A stretch of DNA of 9,178 bases. It comes from Acidobacteriota bacterium (GTDB lineage Bacteria > Acidobacteriota > Terriglobia > Terriglobales > Acidobacteriaceae). The first letter of the stretch is position 1, and each line of letters starts with the position of its first letter. Below, piece by piece: positions 1 to 5,492 of the stretch. The stretch is from NCBI GenBank assembly GCA_025353435.1, contig JANXQR010000705.1, forward strand, positions 1 through 9,178, given 5' to 3'. The notes below the pieces were generated by a model. That model was not told the DNA's origin, ran no database searches, and saw only the letters and a list, made by a program, of their open reading frames with translations. The position numbers and the translations under genes were made by a program.

Positions 1-882
1 GTGCTCGGGAGGCGTGATGTGGCAATGCCAGAAGTAGGTGCCGGCATCGGGCGCCAGGTAGTAGTAAGTGAAGCTGCCGCCGATGTTGATGGCCACTGAC
101 GCGTCCGGCACGCCGTCATAGAATGCAGACGCGTTCGGATAACCGTGGAAGTGAACCGTGTGCTGCTCGAAAAGGTCAGGGCGCATGATCATGCCCACGT
201 TGCTGAGCGTGAGGAAGAACTCGTCGTCCTCATCAATTGCCATGAGCGGGGCAGGAATGTTTCCATTCATGACACCGATGTCCATGATTTGACGTGGATC
301 GACATGGCCATCGATGCCGCTGCCGGGAATGTTGGCTGCGCAAGCGGGCTCCGCGAGGCAGTCCGCGTCCGGCGTTTGGCCAACCGCGCCGTTCCAACCG
401 AACGTTGCCGCGCTGCCTGTGGATGTGTTGGACGTGAACGGATAAGGAGATACGCCCGTATTGATTGCGTCGGTCGTCGCCGGATCGCCCGGCATCAGGG
501 TTGCGGGGGCCACCGTGTTAAACACGTTGGGGAACTCCGTGCCCGGCAATCCAGCGGCAATATCCGCCAAACCAGACAGCGGTCCAAAGGAGAACATAAA
601 CGTTTGGGTCCCGTTGGCCATGGTCGAGTAACCATCACCACCCGATATCTGCTGGCACTTGATCGCGCCATTCACGTTTGCGCTGGGAATCATGTATCCG
701 TTCGGTCCTGCGGTTAGCGCTGTGGGCGCGGTGTAAGCCGGTTCGGCGTTATTGTTATTTAGCGAACTAGGGTGCGTTATGGTGCTGGTTGGGCATTGAA
801 CTCGAAACGATTGGGCGGATGCTGAAACTGCCGCTACACCAACTGTTGCCAGCACAAAGGTCTTCATTATCCTGTTCAACAT
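1..882 (-). CDS. Secreted multicopper oxidase/cupredoxin-domain protein, N-terminal part
   Basis: The gene is open from ATG at 882 to the left edge without a stop (294 codons visible), so the C-terminus is missing. Residues 1-23 form a signal peptide (K/R near the start, hydrophobic core, ASA before Q24), so the protein is exported. Residues 24-195 are Ser/Thr/Asn/Pro-rich and not recognised. From about 200 a cupredoxin domain begins with an NGNIPAPLMAIDEDDEFF-like strand. It then shows HTVHFHG (H244, H246) and GTYFWHCHITPPEH (H286, C287, H288, H294). These HxH and HCH pairs are typical copper ligands of multicopper oxidases. A strong AGGAGG lies 4 nt before ATG. A second ATG at codon 6 is possible but has a weaker site. 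The family oxidises metals or phenolics and reduces oxygen; the substrate here is unknown. A single-domain blue copper protein is the alternative. Confidence 0.85.
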   Translation of the reverse strand, partial: MLNRIMKTFVLATVGVAAVSASAQSFRVQCPTSTITHPSSLNNNNAEPAYTAPTALTAGPNGYMIPSANVNGAIKCQQISGGDGYSTMANGTQTFMFSFGPLSGLADIAAGLPGTEFPNVFNTVAPATLMPGDPATTDAINTGVSPYPFTSNTSTGSAATFGWNGAVGQTPDADCLAEPACAANIPGSGIDGHVDPRQIMDIGVMNGNIPAPLMAIDEDDEFFLTLSNVGMIMRPDLFEQHTVHFHGYPNASAFYDGVPDASVAINIGGSFTYYYLAPDAGTYFWHCHITPPEH

Positions 883-885
883 GTG

Positions 886-892
886 TCCTCCT
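886..892 (-). promoter_or_regulatory. Ribosome binding site of the multicopper oxidase gene
   Basis: Read on the minus strand, AGGAGGA ends three bases before the ATG at 882. It is a near-perfect Shine-Dalgarno sequence and selects this start over the ATG five codons downstream. Confidence 0.7.
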
Positions 893-1136
893 CGAAGCTC
901 CAGGCGGATATCCCCGGTTAGCCGCCTAGTGCTAACGAGATGGAGTATTCGCTGAAACAGGGTGGAGGTATTTTGCTGTAGCACAACCTTACAGGGCTAA
1001 AATTGGATAAAAGCTCTCTTTTTCGTCACTCCATGAATATTTTCTGCCTGCACATATGTTCTTAAAATTTACAACTATGAATAAACTCGCCATACTTGTT
1101 GCTAATCAAATACAAATAAGGATGATTAGTGTTGTA

Positions 1137-1166
1137 ATAATGGATTGTTGACAACGTTCGTGTCAA
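1137..1166 (-). promoter_or_regulatory. Possible sigma70 promoter with overlapping inverted repeat
   Basis: On the minus strand, TTGACA (1166-1161) is followed after 18 bases by CATTAT (1142-1137), a plausible -35/-10 pair for the multicopper oxidase gene about 255 bases downstream. The -35 box is one arm of a perfect inverted repeat, TTGACA-N7-TGTCAA (1148-1166), the sort of arrangement a repressor could use. The long leader and non-ideal spacing keep this tentative. Confidence 0.3.
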
Positions 1167-1205
1167 GCAAAGGTTATTCCAAATATACTTGACAGGCGTA
1201 CCCGA

Positions 1206-1429
1206 GTGACGAAGGTCACTCTCCGGCCCTCAGCCCTCATCAGACCCCGTCCGGAACTTCACGTACTTCGAACTTTACAAGTCCCCGCCAATCGAAATCG
1301 TGGAAATCCATGGGAACGCCCACCCGCTCTCCCACCTTTCCGCGAAGTACAGGAAGTGGCGCCATCCGGATACGTGCCGAAGCTACCCACAAATCCGCCG
1401 CACCGGCTTATACCCGTGTTCAGTCCCTC
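1206..1429. other. Unassigned segment, no supported gene
   Basis: Two overlapping plus-strand frames stay open here. One runs from a GTG at 1206 to 1475 and another opens from ATG at 1310. Neither has a ribosome binding site that persuades me, a recognisable motif or a natural residue composition; the first is very rich in Pro and Arg. Both run into the Ig-like remnant on the opposite strand, which argues against either being real. The segment may be decayed coding DNA or a dispersed intergenic sequence. I assign no function. Confidence 0.3.
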
Positions 1430-1573
1430 CTACTGCAAAGTGACGCTCCGACTCACAGACGCTGCAGCATTATAGGCAACATTGCCGGTCTGCGTTGCCT
1501 GGATCGTGCAGGCGCCTGCCTTGACCGGCGTGACGGTCGCTCCAGACACCGTGCACACGGTGGTTGTATGAAA
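1430..1573 (-). pseudogene. Remnant of an Ig-like adhesin repeat, C-terminal end
   Basis: The minus strand encodes 47 residues and a TAG stop. They read like the last repeat of bacterial Ig-like surface proteins: TTVCTVSGATVTPVKAG, then ACTIQATQTGNVAYNAAASV, then SRSVTLQ and the stop. The pattern of a TVCTVSG strand, an AGxCTIxAxQxGN turn and a final SVT strand is typical of the large repeat-containing secreted proteins of Acidobacteriota. Just upstream the frame is closed by TAG at 1574-1576, no start codon is present, and preceding repeats are missing. It is therefore a fragment of a destroyed gene and not a functional small protein. The truncated transposase ends about 80 bases away, so insertion or deletion by that element may have cut the gene. 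Confidence 0.65.
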
Positions 1574-1656
1574 CTAAGGTCAATCTTGCCTCGTCTACCG
1601 GGGCAGTTTCGATAGGGTCGTTTGAAGTAAGTCGCTGGCGGGACGGGCGCGGTGAT

Positions 1657-2190
1657 CTACCTATGGGATTTCAATCGGCGAGATGATGGCTTGATTGGTT
1701 GTTGACTCGACGCGGTGAACGAAGCGGGCTGCACGGAGGCCGATTCCGTGGGGGCGAGGCTGAAGCGGTACTTGCAAATGCGCTTTGCGTGGTTCGTGGC
1801 TGCAGCCGCGGCAGCGCTGGTACTGTAGAGCAGATGGTAGAGCAACTGCTTGTTCTGTAGGACAAGAGCGGAAAGCTCATGCGGCAGCGTGAAGACGACG
1901 TGGAAATACGAAACGGGCAACAGTTCAGCCGAGCGCGCGGCCAGCCACTTGGCACGCGCGTTCCCCTGGCGCTTCGGGCAGTGCCGGTTGCGGCATGAGT
2001 TGAACGAGATGGCCTGATGGCCGCAGCGGATGCCCTGATCGCGGTGACCGCCCAGTGCCGCGGTGCGGCAGCGGAAGATGGCATCGAGCACCTTGCGATG
2101 CGGCCACGCAAGATGAGACTGCTGCTGTTGCCAGAAACAGTTGCCCGTTCTACGGACGATGTCGGCCACCTCGAGGGTGAGCCGTCTCAT
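1657..2190 (-). pseudogene. IS91-family transposase, truncated and degenerate
   Basis: Residues 38-125 are clearly the zinc-binding N-terminal domain of IS91-type transposases: CRTAALGGH, CGH, NSCRNRHCPK, QGNARAKWLAARSAELLP, then the YFHVVFTLPHEL segment. Intact relatives have DQC..CGH and HCPKCQ. Here those cysteines are Gly53 and Arg74, so the zinc site should be damaged. After about residue 125 the protein becomes alanine-rich and unrelated, and stops at 177. Full-length relatives run well beyond 300 residues, so the HUH and tyrosine motifs that cut and join DNA are absent. An internal deletion joining the N-terminal part to downstream DNA would explain this. ATG at 2190 overlaps the recombinase stop as ATGA, pointing to translational coupling in the ancestral element. 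It should be inactive. Confidence 0.8.
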
Positions 2191-3080
2191 CGCTTCTTCA
2201 GCCTCCGGGAACGCTTCACTTCATCGGGGCTGGATACTTCGATGGCTTCCAGCGGACTGGGAATCGCCTGCAGATGGCGCCGTGATAAGTGCAGGTAGAC
2301 AGTGGTGTGAGCAAGCTTGGCGTGGCCGAGAAGCACCTGGATGGTGCGCAGATCGGCGCCGGCTTCCAGCATGTGAGTGGCGAAACTGTGCCGGACCGTA
2401 TGGGGAGATACATTCTTCTTGATGCCGGCACGCTTGGCGGCTTCGTTCACAGCTTGCCAGACAATCTTCTCTGTAATGGGGACATCGGCTCGCGAGCCCT
2501 TCACCGTGCCTGGAAAGAGATAGGTCTTAGGCTTCATTCAACGCCAGTACACTCGCAGAGTCTCCAGAAGCTTCGAGGTCAACAGAACATCACGATCGCT
2601 GCTGCCCTTGCCTTGATGGACATGAATAACCATGCGTTCACTGTCGATGTCGGTGACCTTCAGGTGACACAACTCGGCTCTTCGCAACCCGGTTGCATAT
2701 AGCGTCATCAGCATGGTGCGATGCATCAGGTTCCGAGCCGAATCAATCAGCCGCGCGATATCTTCCGGACTGAGTACAGTCGGCAGCTTCCTGGGCCGCT
2801 TGGGGAAGGGAATCTCATCGAGAAGGTAGGGCCGACGAAGGGTCTTGACGAAGAGAAACCGCAGAGCAGCGCTGCGGCTCTGGATAGTGCCAGCCGACAA
2901 CTTCCGATCCCGAAACAGGTGTACCTGGTACTCGCGAATATGGCTGGGACCAAGGCGTTCTGGCGAGCGGTGGAAATACTTCGAAAAATCTTCCACCGCG
3001 TGGATGTAGCAGCGGACAGTGCTTGGGGAGTAGTTGCGGCGCTGGAGTTCATCCAGCATCAACTGCCGAAGATGGGTCAC
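2187..3080 (-). pseudogene. Tyrosine recombinase interrupted by one in-frame TGA
   Basis: The reading frame from GTG at 3080 to 2187 holds 298 codons and is broken only by TGA at 2540-2538 (codon 181). Residues 1-85 are a SAM-like N-terminal core-binding domain. The catalytic domain follows with every active-site residue: R133 in ATGLRRAEL, K158 in HQGKG, H227 and R230 in SPHTVRHSFATH, H253 in LLGHA and Y262 in HTTVYLHLS. Homologous integrases usually read YWRWMKPK here, so TGG to TGA is the likely mutation. An ATG directly after the stop could restart translation, but that product has only HRHY and lacks the first Arg and Lys. AAGGAGG precedes GTG by 6 bases. Family role: site-specific strand exchange. 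The TGA could be a young mutation or a sequencing error. Confidence 0.85.
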
Positions 3081-3100
3081 GGTGAACCTCCTTGTGACCC
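3074..3100 (-). promoter_or_regulatory. Inverted repeat enclosing the recombinase ribosome binding site and start
   Basis: On the minus strand GGGTCAC (3100-3094) and GTGACCC (3080-3074) are perfectly complementary and separated by 13 bases. The loop holds the Shine-Dalgarno AAGGAGG (3093-3087), and the GTG start codon is the first triplet of the 3' arm. In mRNA this hairpin would cover the start codon, so it could restrain recombinase translation. As DNA it could equally be a recombinase binding repeat. Pairing is visible; function is inferred. Confidence 0.45.
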
Positions 3101-3110
3101 AAACCCTATA

Positions 3111-3606
3111 TCGGCGACAGGACTACTCGGAGGTCTACGCCGCAGCGACAGTCGCGCCAGCGACTTAGTTCAAACACCGATGCAGACTGTAACCATTGGG
3201 GGTCTGCCCTCGCAACGGCACAAGCCGGGTGTCCACGATCCTATGGGGCAGATTGTTCAACTGAGGGTGCCCCCGGTCCCTCCACCGAATTCCCAGGGCG
3301 GCGCGAGTGGCTCGTTCTTATTCTGCAGTTCAGTCACTTCGTCGCTGGTGCTATTTCTGCTCCACTGGTGCCTTTCTGTGTTATCACCTCTTTGCCGTTG
3401 GTGCAATTTCACAATTGGCACGCTTGAGAATGGCACCAATGAAGGGGTGGTTGGCAGGTTAGTCACACCAGGGGTGTTGGCGGAAGTGGGCATGCTCAGG
3501 GATGATATTTTCCTGCAAACCATTGATTATAATGAGCAATGGAGAGCGACAAGAGTAGTGGCACGTCGAGAAGCATCGAGGAAGGATGAGATTGTGGGAG
3601 AGTTCT
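3111..3606. other. Gene-poor stretch between IS91 remnant and tRNA-Gln
   Basis: No gene is supported. A minus-strand frame of 88 codons (3257-3523) lacks a ribosome binding site and recognisable motifs. Visible structure includes three copies of a YTGGTGC motif at 3345, 3365 and 3398, and a complementary GCACCAA at about 3433. There is no copy of the tRNA 3' end here that would mark an attachment site. The DNA downstream of the tRNA on its own strand shows no clear hairpin plus T-tract. Confidence 0.35.
3345..3412 (+). repeat. Three short direct repeats, YTGGTGC followed by a TTTC stretch
   Basis: CTGGTGC occurs at 3345-3351 and again exactly 20 bases later at 3365-3371, each followed within two bases by TTTCTG. 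TTGGTGC at 3398-3404 is followed by AATTTCAC. The copies are too short and irregular for CRISPR. They could be binding sites for a regulator, or decayed simple repeats. Confidence 0.3.
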
Positions 3607-3680
3607 TGGCTGCCCGTCAGGGATTCGAACCCCAATATGCTGCTCCAGAGGCAGCTGTCCTACCGTTGAACGAACGGGCA
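3607..3680 (-). tRNA. tRNA-Gln, anticodon CUG
   Basis: The minus strand folds into a complete 74-nt cloverleaf. The acceptor stem TGCCCGT pairs with ACGGGCA, followed by discriminator G and an encoded CCA. The D arm is GTTC/GGAC around AACGGTA. The anticodon stem GCTGC/GCAGC carries loop CTCTGGA, so positions 34-36 are CTG and read the glutamine codon CAG. The T loop is TTCGAAT with a five-pair stem including two wobbles. The U1-A72 first pair is usual for bacterial tRNA-Gln. A sigma70 promoter lies about 90 bases upstream. The IS91 remnant with its tyrosine recombinase lies on the 3' side, about 500 bases away. Confidence 0.95.
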
Positions 3681-3727
3681 GTAAAATGAACACTTCACGG
3701 CAAGAAGCCAGCCAGAAGCAGTTTGGC

Positions 3728-3741
3728 CCGGCCATGGCCGG
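3728..3741. repeat. 14-bp perfect palindrome in the tRNA leader
   Basis: CCGGCCATGGCCGG reads the same on both strands. It lies in the predicted tRNA-Gln leader between the promoter and the mature 5' end, and could form a short GC-rich hairpin or be a protein site. No role can be shown. Confidence 0.4.
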
Positions 3742-3768
3742 CGCCATGCACAAACAGCCAACCTGTTC

Positions 3769-3797
3769 ATCATAAGTGGATTGGGCAGGCCAGTCAA
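3769..3797 (-). promoter_or_regulatory. Sigma70-type promoter of tRNA-Gln
   Basis: On the minus strand TTGACT (3797-3792) is followed after exactly 17 bases by TATGAT (3774-3769), one mismatch from consensus in each box. Transcription should start near 3762, giving a leader of roughly 80 bases before the tRNA at 3680. That strength and position fit a stable-RNA gene. Confidence 0.7.
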
Positions 3798-3909
3798 ACC
3801 CCGTAAACCCTTCCGATGCCATGCCAATTGCCTGCTTGGACCCGCCTCGCAGCGATCTATTCAGGCCGGTGTCGCCGCGGACGGATTGAGGCGGGAGACT
3901 CGTCGTAGC

Positions 3910-4005
3910 GCCGGTCTCCAGACCTGGCTCCCCACGGAGAGGTCTTCGTCCGTGGGGTGGTAGACCCGGCTGTCGTGCGAGCGTCCACGCTCGCACCTCT
4001 CAGCC
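3910..4005. repeat. Cluster of strong nested hairpins (palindromic repeat-like element)
   Basis: Three pairings follow one another. CCCCACGGA (3930-3938) pairs with TCCGTGGGG (3949-3957), nine pairs around a 10-nt loop. It is enclosed by GCCGGTCT (3910-3917) with AGACCCGGC (3962-3970), eight pairs and a one-base bulge. Then GGCTG (3968-3972) and GTGCGAGCG (3975-3983) pair with CGCTCGCAC (3988-3996) and CAGCC (4001-4005) around a TCCA loop. The second and third stems share GGC at 3968-3970, so they exclude each other in part. There is no T-tract, so this is not a simple terminator. It may be a dispersed REP-like palindromic unit or a structured RNA. Confidence 0.5.
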
Positions 4006-4238
4006 AGCAAGAGTCGGTTCGACCAAAGTATGTTTCATCCCACGCGGTTAGGCAATGCCCGTGGAAGCCTGCGGCGTGAGACCACCTTTCCACGCTCCGT
4101 TCCAGGCTACTGCGGAAATCTTGTCAAGTGCCAGCCTTGTGGAAAACGATGCAACCCACACAAAACAAACAAAACAAATATATCTGAAAATCCATTATTA
4201 ATTAACCGGATCTGTCATACTTAATACAGTAGAGAAAA
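4006..4238. other. Gene-free stretch with AT-rich right half
   Basis: No coding region is supported; short open frames on both strands lack ribosome binding sites and motifs. From about 4150 the sequence is A/T-rich with a repeated ACAAA run, then the terminator follows. On the minus strand a TTGACA at about 4117-4112 has no good -10 partner at 16-18 bases. Confidence 0.3.
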
Positions 4239-4268
4239 GAAACGCCCGCCTTCATAGGCGGGCGTTTC
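4239..4268 (-). terminator. Rho-independent terminator
   Basis: GAAACGCCCGCC (4239-4250) and GGCGGGCGTTTC (4257-4268) form a perfect 12-pair stem with a six-base loop. Read leftward it is followed by TTTCTTTTCTCT, a good T-tract. Read rightward the tail is only TTTCCATTTCC. It most likely ends transcripts of the winged-helix-like gene whose stop is about 240 bases upstream, and shields the tRNA region from read-through. Confidence 0.8.
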
Positions 4269-4507
4269 CATTTCCGGGCAATTCACGCGGCGAACAGGAG
4301 ACAGGAATGAGCGCACTTCACAATCACGGTTCAATACTGGATACGCTCGGAGAGCACCCGACAATCGCCGCTCCCCGGCCTCTCTTTCACTTCTTCACTT
4401 CGCTTTTTCACTGCTTTTGTGATCCAAATCACGGTGAGCGGACCCCCCCCCCGTTTCGGTGTGGATCCCATTCATTCCAATGGACTAACTCGTTTTTATT
4501 TCACGCA
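4269..4507. other. Gene-free 3' region with CRP-like palindrome and C10 tract
   Basis: No reliable gene lies here. A plus-strand ATG at 4307 has a fair AGGAG upstream and opens a 318-codon frame, but that frame runs antisense through the better-supported minus gene and has no protein-like motif. Notable elements are three TTCAC repeats at 4386-4412, the palindrome at 4418-4433 and ten consecutive C at 4443-4452. Confidence 0.35.
4418..4433. promoter_or_regulatory. CRP/FNR-family-like palindrome
   Basis: TGTGATCCAAATCACG has perfect GTGA and TCAC arms separated by six bases, the same layout as the classic CRP consensus TGTGA-N6-TCACA. It lies 75 bases downstream of the small minus-strand gene and before no recognised gene, so either an unannotated rightward transcript exists or the match is chance. 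Confidence 0.3.
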
Positions 4508-4882
4508 TCAATAACTGACCGCCGGAGAGTATCCCTTGTCGTCACGCGGGTTGGCCCCCCGGCGAAGCACCTGGGCGTGTCTCCCAGCCGAGTTGTGGAG
4601 ACACTTTCTGCCTCGCTGAGTGATGTAAAACCAGCTGGTCGCCAGCGCGTCGTATCCAATCTCAATGGGAGTAATGAAGGGCGGATCCGCGTGAAGGAGA
4701 TAGGCGTTTACCAGCTTGTCTGCAATCAGCTCGAGAAGGCGCGACTGAAGATCTCCCGCATCCAGCTTGCCAGCAATTCCACTGGAGGGGGCAATAAGCT
4801 TGTCCGCGATGAACTCCAATGTCATGAAATCATCGCCTACCGAGGCCAGAATCAAGTGATCCAATTCGTCGGTGAGTCGCAT
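4508..4882 (-). CDS. Small winged-helix-like hypothetical protein
   Basis: This 124-residue protein has a balanced, soluble, helix-rich composition unlike the antisense frame. Residues 1-30 (DELDHLILASVGDDFMTLEFIADKL) look like the first helices of a helix-turn-helix fold. Residues 41-62 (LDAGDLQSRLLELIADKLV) look like a recognition-helix region. The segment SWFYITQRGRKCL (83-95) resembles the wing or closing strand, WFYITxKGxxxL, of small winged-helix proteins. The last 25 residues are basic and probably disordered. The ribosome binding site before ATG is weak (GGAAG, 6 bases). The gene stands alone, with a terminator about 240 bases downstream. A DNA-binding regulator is plausible; its target is unknown. 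The homology is by eye, so a different small helical fold is possible. Confidence 0.65.
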   Translation of the reverse strand: MRLTDELDHLILASVGDDFMTLEFIADKLIAPSSGIAGKLDAGDLQSRLLELIADKLVNAYLLHADPPFITPIEIGYDALATSWFYITQRGRKCLHNSAGRHAQVLRRGANPRDDKGYSPAVSY

Positions 4883-5207
4883 AGTGGACTTCCATTGCCT
4901 TTGACGATCCGGAAAAACCCGGAGTTAGATTGCGGCACAGGATGCAGTAGGGATATCAAGACAAATATTCCCTTACTGCGACGTAAAACAAGTCAGGGAG
5001 CGGCCAGCGTCCTTGTCAATTTCGATTCCACTGATCGGCCCATTCAAGTCCCCGGCTATTATTGCCCGGGGGCGACGCCTGAATCAGAGTTAACTGCGCG
5101 CCCCGGCGACTTGGGTTTTGCGCACTCTGTGCAGTTTCGCCGACGGGGTGAGCGGGGAATTTATCCACTCGACGGCTCTGCAGAAGGGCTGTGCTTACAA
5201 CTCTACT

Positions 5208-5237
5208 CAGCTCGCGTAACACGAGCGACGCGAGTTG
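5208..5237. repeat. Inverted repeat, ten-pair stem
   Basis: CAGCTCGCGT (5208-5217) pairs with ACGCGAGTTG (5228-5237) over ten positions, including one G-U pair, around a ten-base loop. No T-tract follows on either strand, so terminator function is doubtful. A dispersed palindromic repeat or protein-binding site is possible. Confidence 0.4.
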
Positions 5238-5476
5238 AATTGTGGGCATTCTCCTTGGGCTGAGAATCAGAGTCAAGTGACGATTTGTTCATCATCGGTC
5301 GCTTTCACTGACATTCATTAAAAAGTGTGGAAATCTCAGAACGGCAAATGCCAAATAGATTAGCAGGCCATTTCGAGTTGCAGTACCGCGAGAAATTTGT
5401 GTATCAACTTCACGAGCGGAACGTTACCTAAGGCCTATACCCTTTCGAGTTGATAAGGCTTTCAGTGGCTTGGCGT

Positions 5477-5492
5477 ATGCTCTTTTGAGCAT
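5477..5492 (-). terminator. Weak hairpin after the secreted-protein gene
   Basis: ATGCTC and GAGCAT form six pairs around TTTT, 44 bases after the stop of the leftward gene. No T-tract follows, so it is at best a weak or factor-assisted terminator, but it is the only hairpin close behind the three-gene cluster. Confidence 0.25.

Larger units (their letters stand above)
883..1205. other. AT-rich gene-free upstream region
   Basis: No convincing gene lies here on either strand. From about 960 to 1195 the sequence is clearly richer in A and T than the rest of the window, as expected for a promoter region of the leftward gene. Apart from the TTGACA inverted repeat at 1148-1166, there is another TTGACA at 1189-1194 on the plus strand with no partner -10 box. 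I see no terminator. Confidence 0.4.
1657..3110 (-). mobile_element. Degenerate IS91-family element with accessory tyrosine recombinase
   Basis: Two overlapping leftward genes, a tyrosine recombinase and then an IS91-type transposase, match the organisation of a known subset of IS91-family elements that carry an integrase-like gene before the HUH transposase. Both genes are damaged: a nonsense codon splits the recombinase, and the transposase lacks its catalytic region. The borders are approximate. The right one is placed just beyond the recombinase leader and the left one at the transposase stop. IS91 elements lack long inverted terminal repeats and target duplications, so the exact ends need comparison with an intact relative. 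Confidence 0.75.

Noticed and set aside
145..717. Plus-strand 190-codon open frame
   Set aside because: It is antisense to the multicopper oxidase gene, which has a signal peptide, copper motifs and a strong ribosome binding site.
3345..3404. Possible CRISPR array
   Set aside because: The repeats are only 7 bases, unevenly spaced and limited to three copies.
3413..3440. Sigma54 promoter suggested by TTGGCACG
   Set aside because: The GC of the -12 element is absent at the required spacing on either strand.
3607..3680. tRNA end as the attachment site of the IS91 element
   Set aside because: No second copy of the tRNA end was seen in the window, and IS91 transposition does not use tRNA ends.
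2721..3689. Plus-strand 322-codon open frame
   Set aside because: It runs antisense through the tyrosine recombinase and ends across the tRNA-Gln gene; no motif or ribosome binding site supports it.
3496..3996. Minus-strand 166-codon open frame
   Set aside because: It contains the whole tRNA-Gln gene and part of the hairpin cluster, so it is a chance frame.
3857..4093. Minus-strand 78-codon frame over the hairpins
   Set aside because: The peptide simply translates the palindromes and is very rich in Arg, Thr and Ser.
4006..4140. RNase P, tmRNA, SRP or 6S RNA gene in the structured region
   Set aside because: None of the conserved core sequences of those RNAs could be found on either strand.
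4307..5263. Plus-strand 318-codon open frame with a fair AGGAG before ATG
   Set aside because: It is antisense to the winged-helix-like gene, crosses a C10 tract and inverted repeats, and has no protein-like motif. It would be reconsidered if homologues or a rightward transcript were found.
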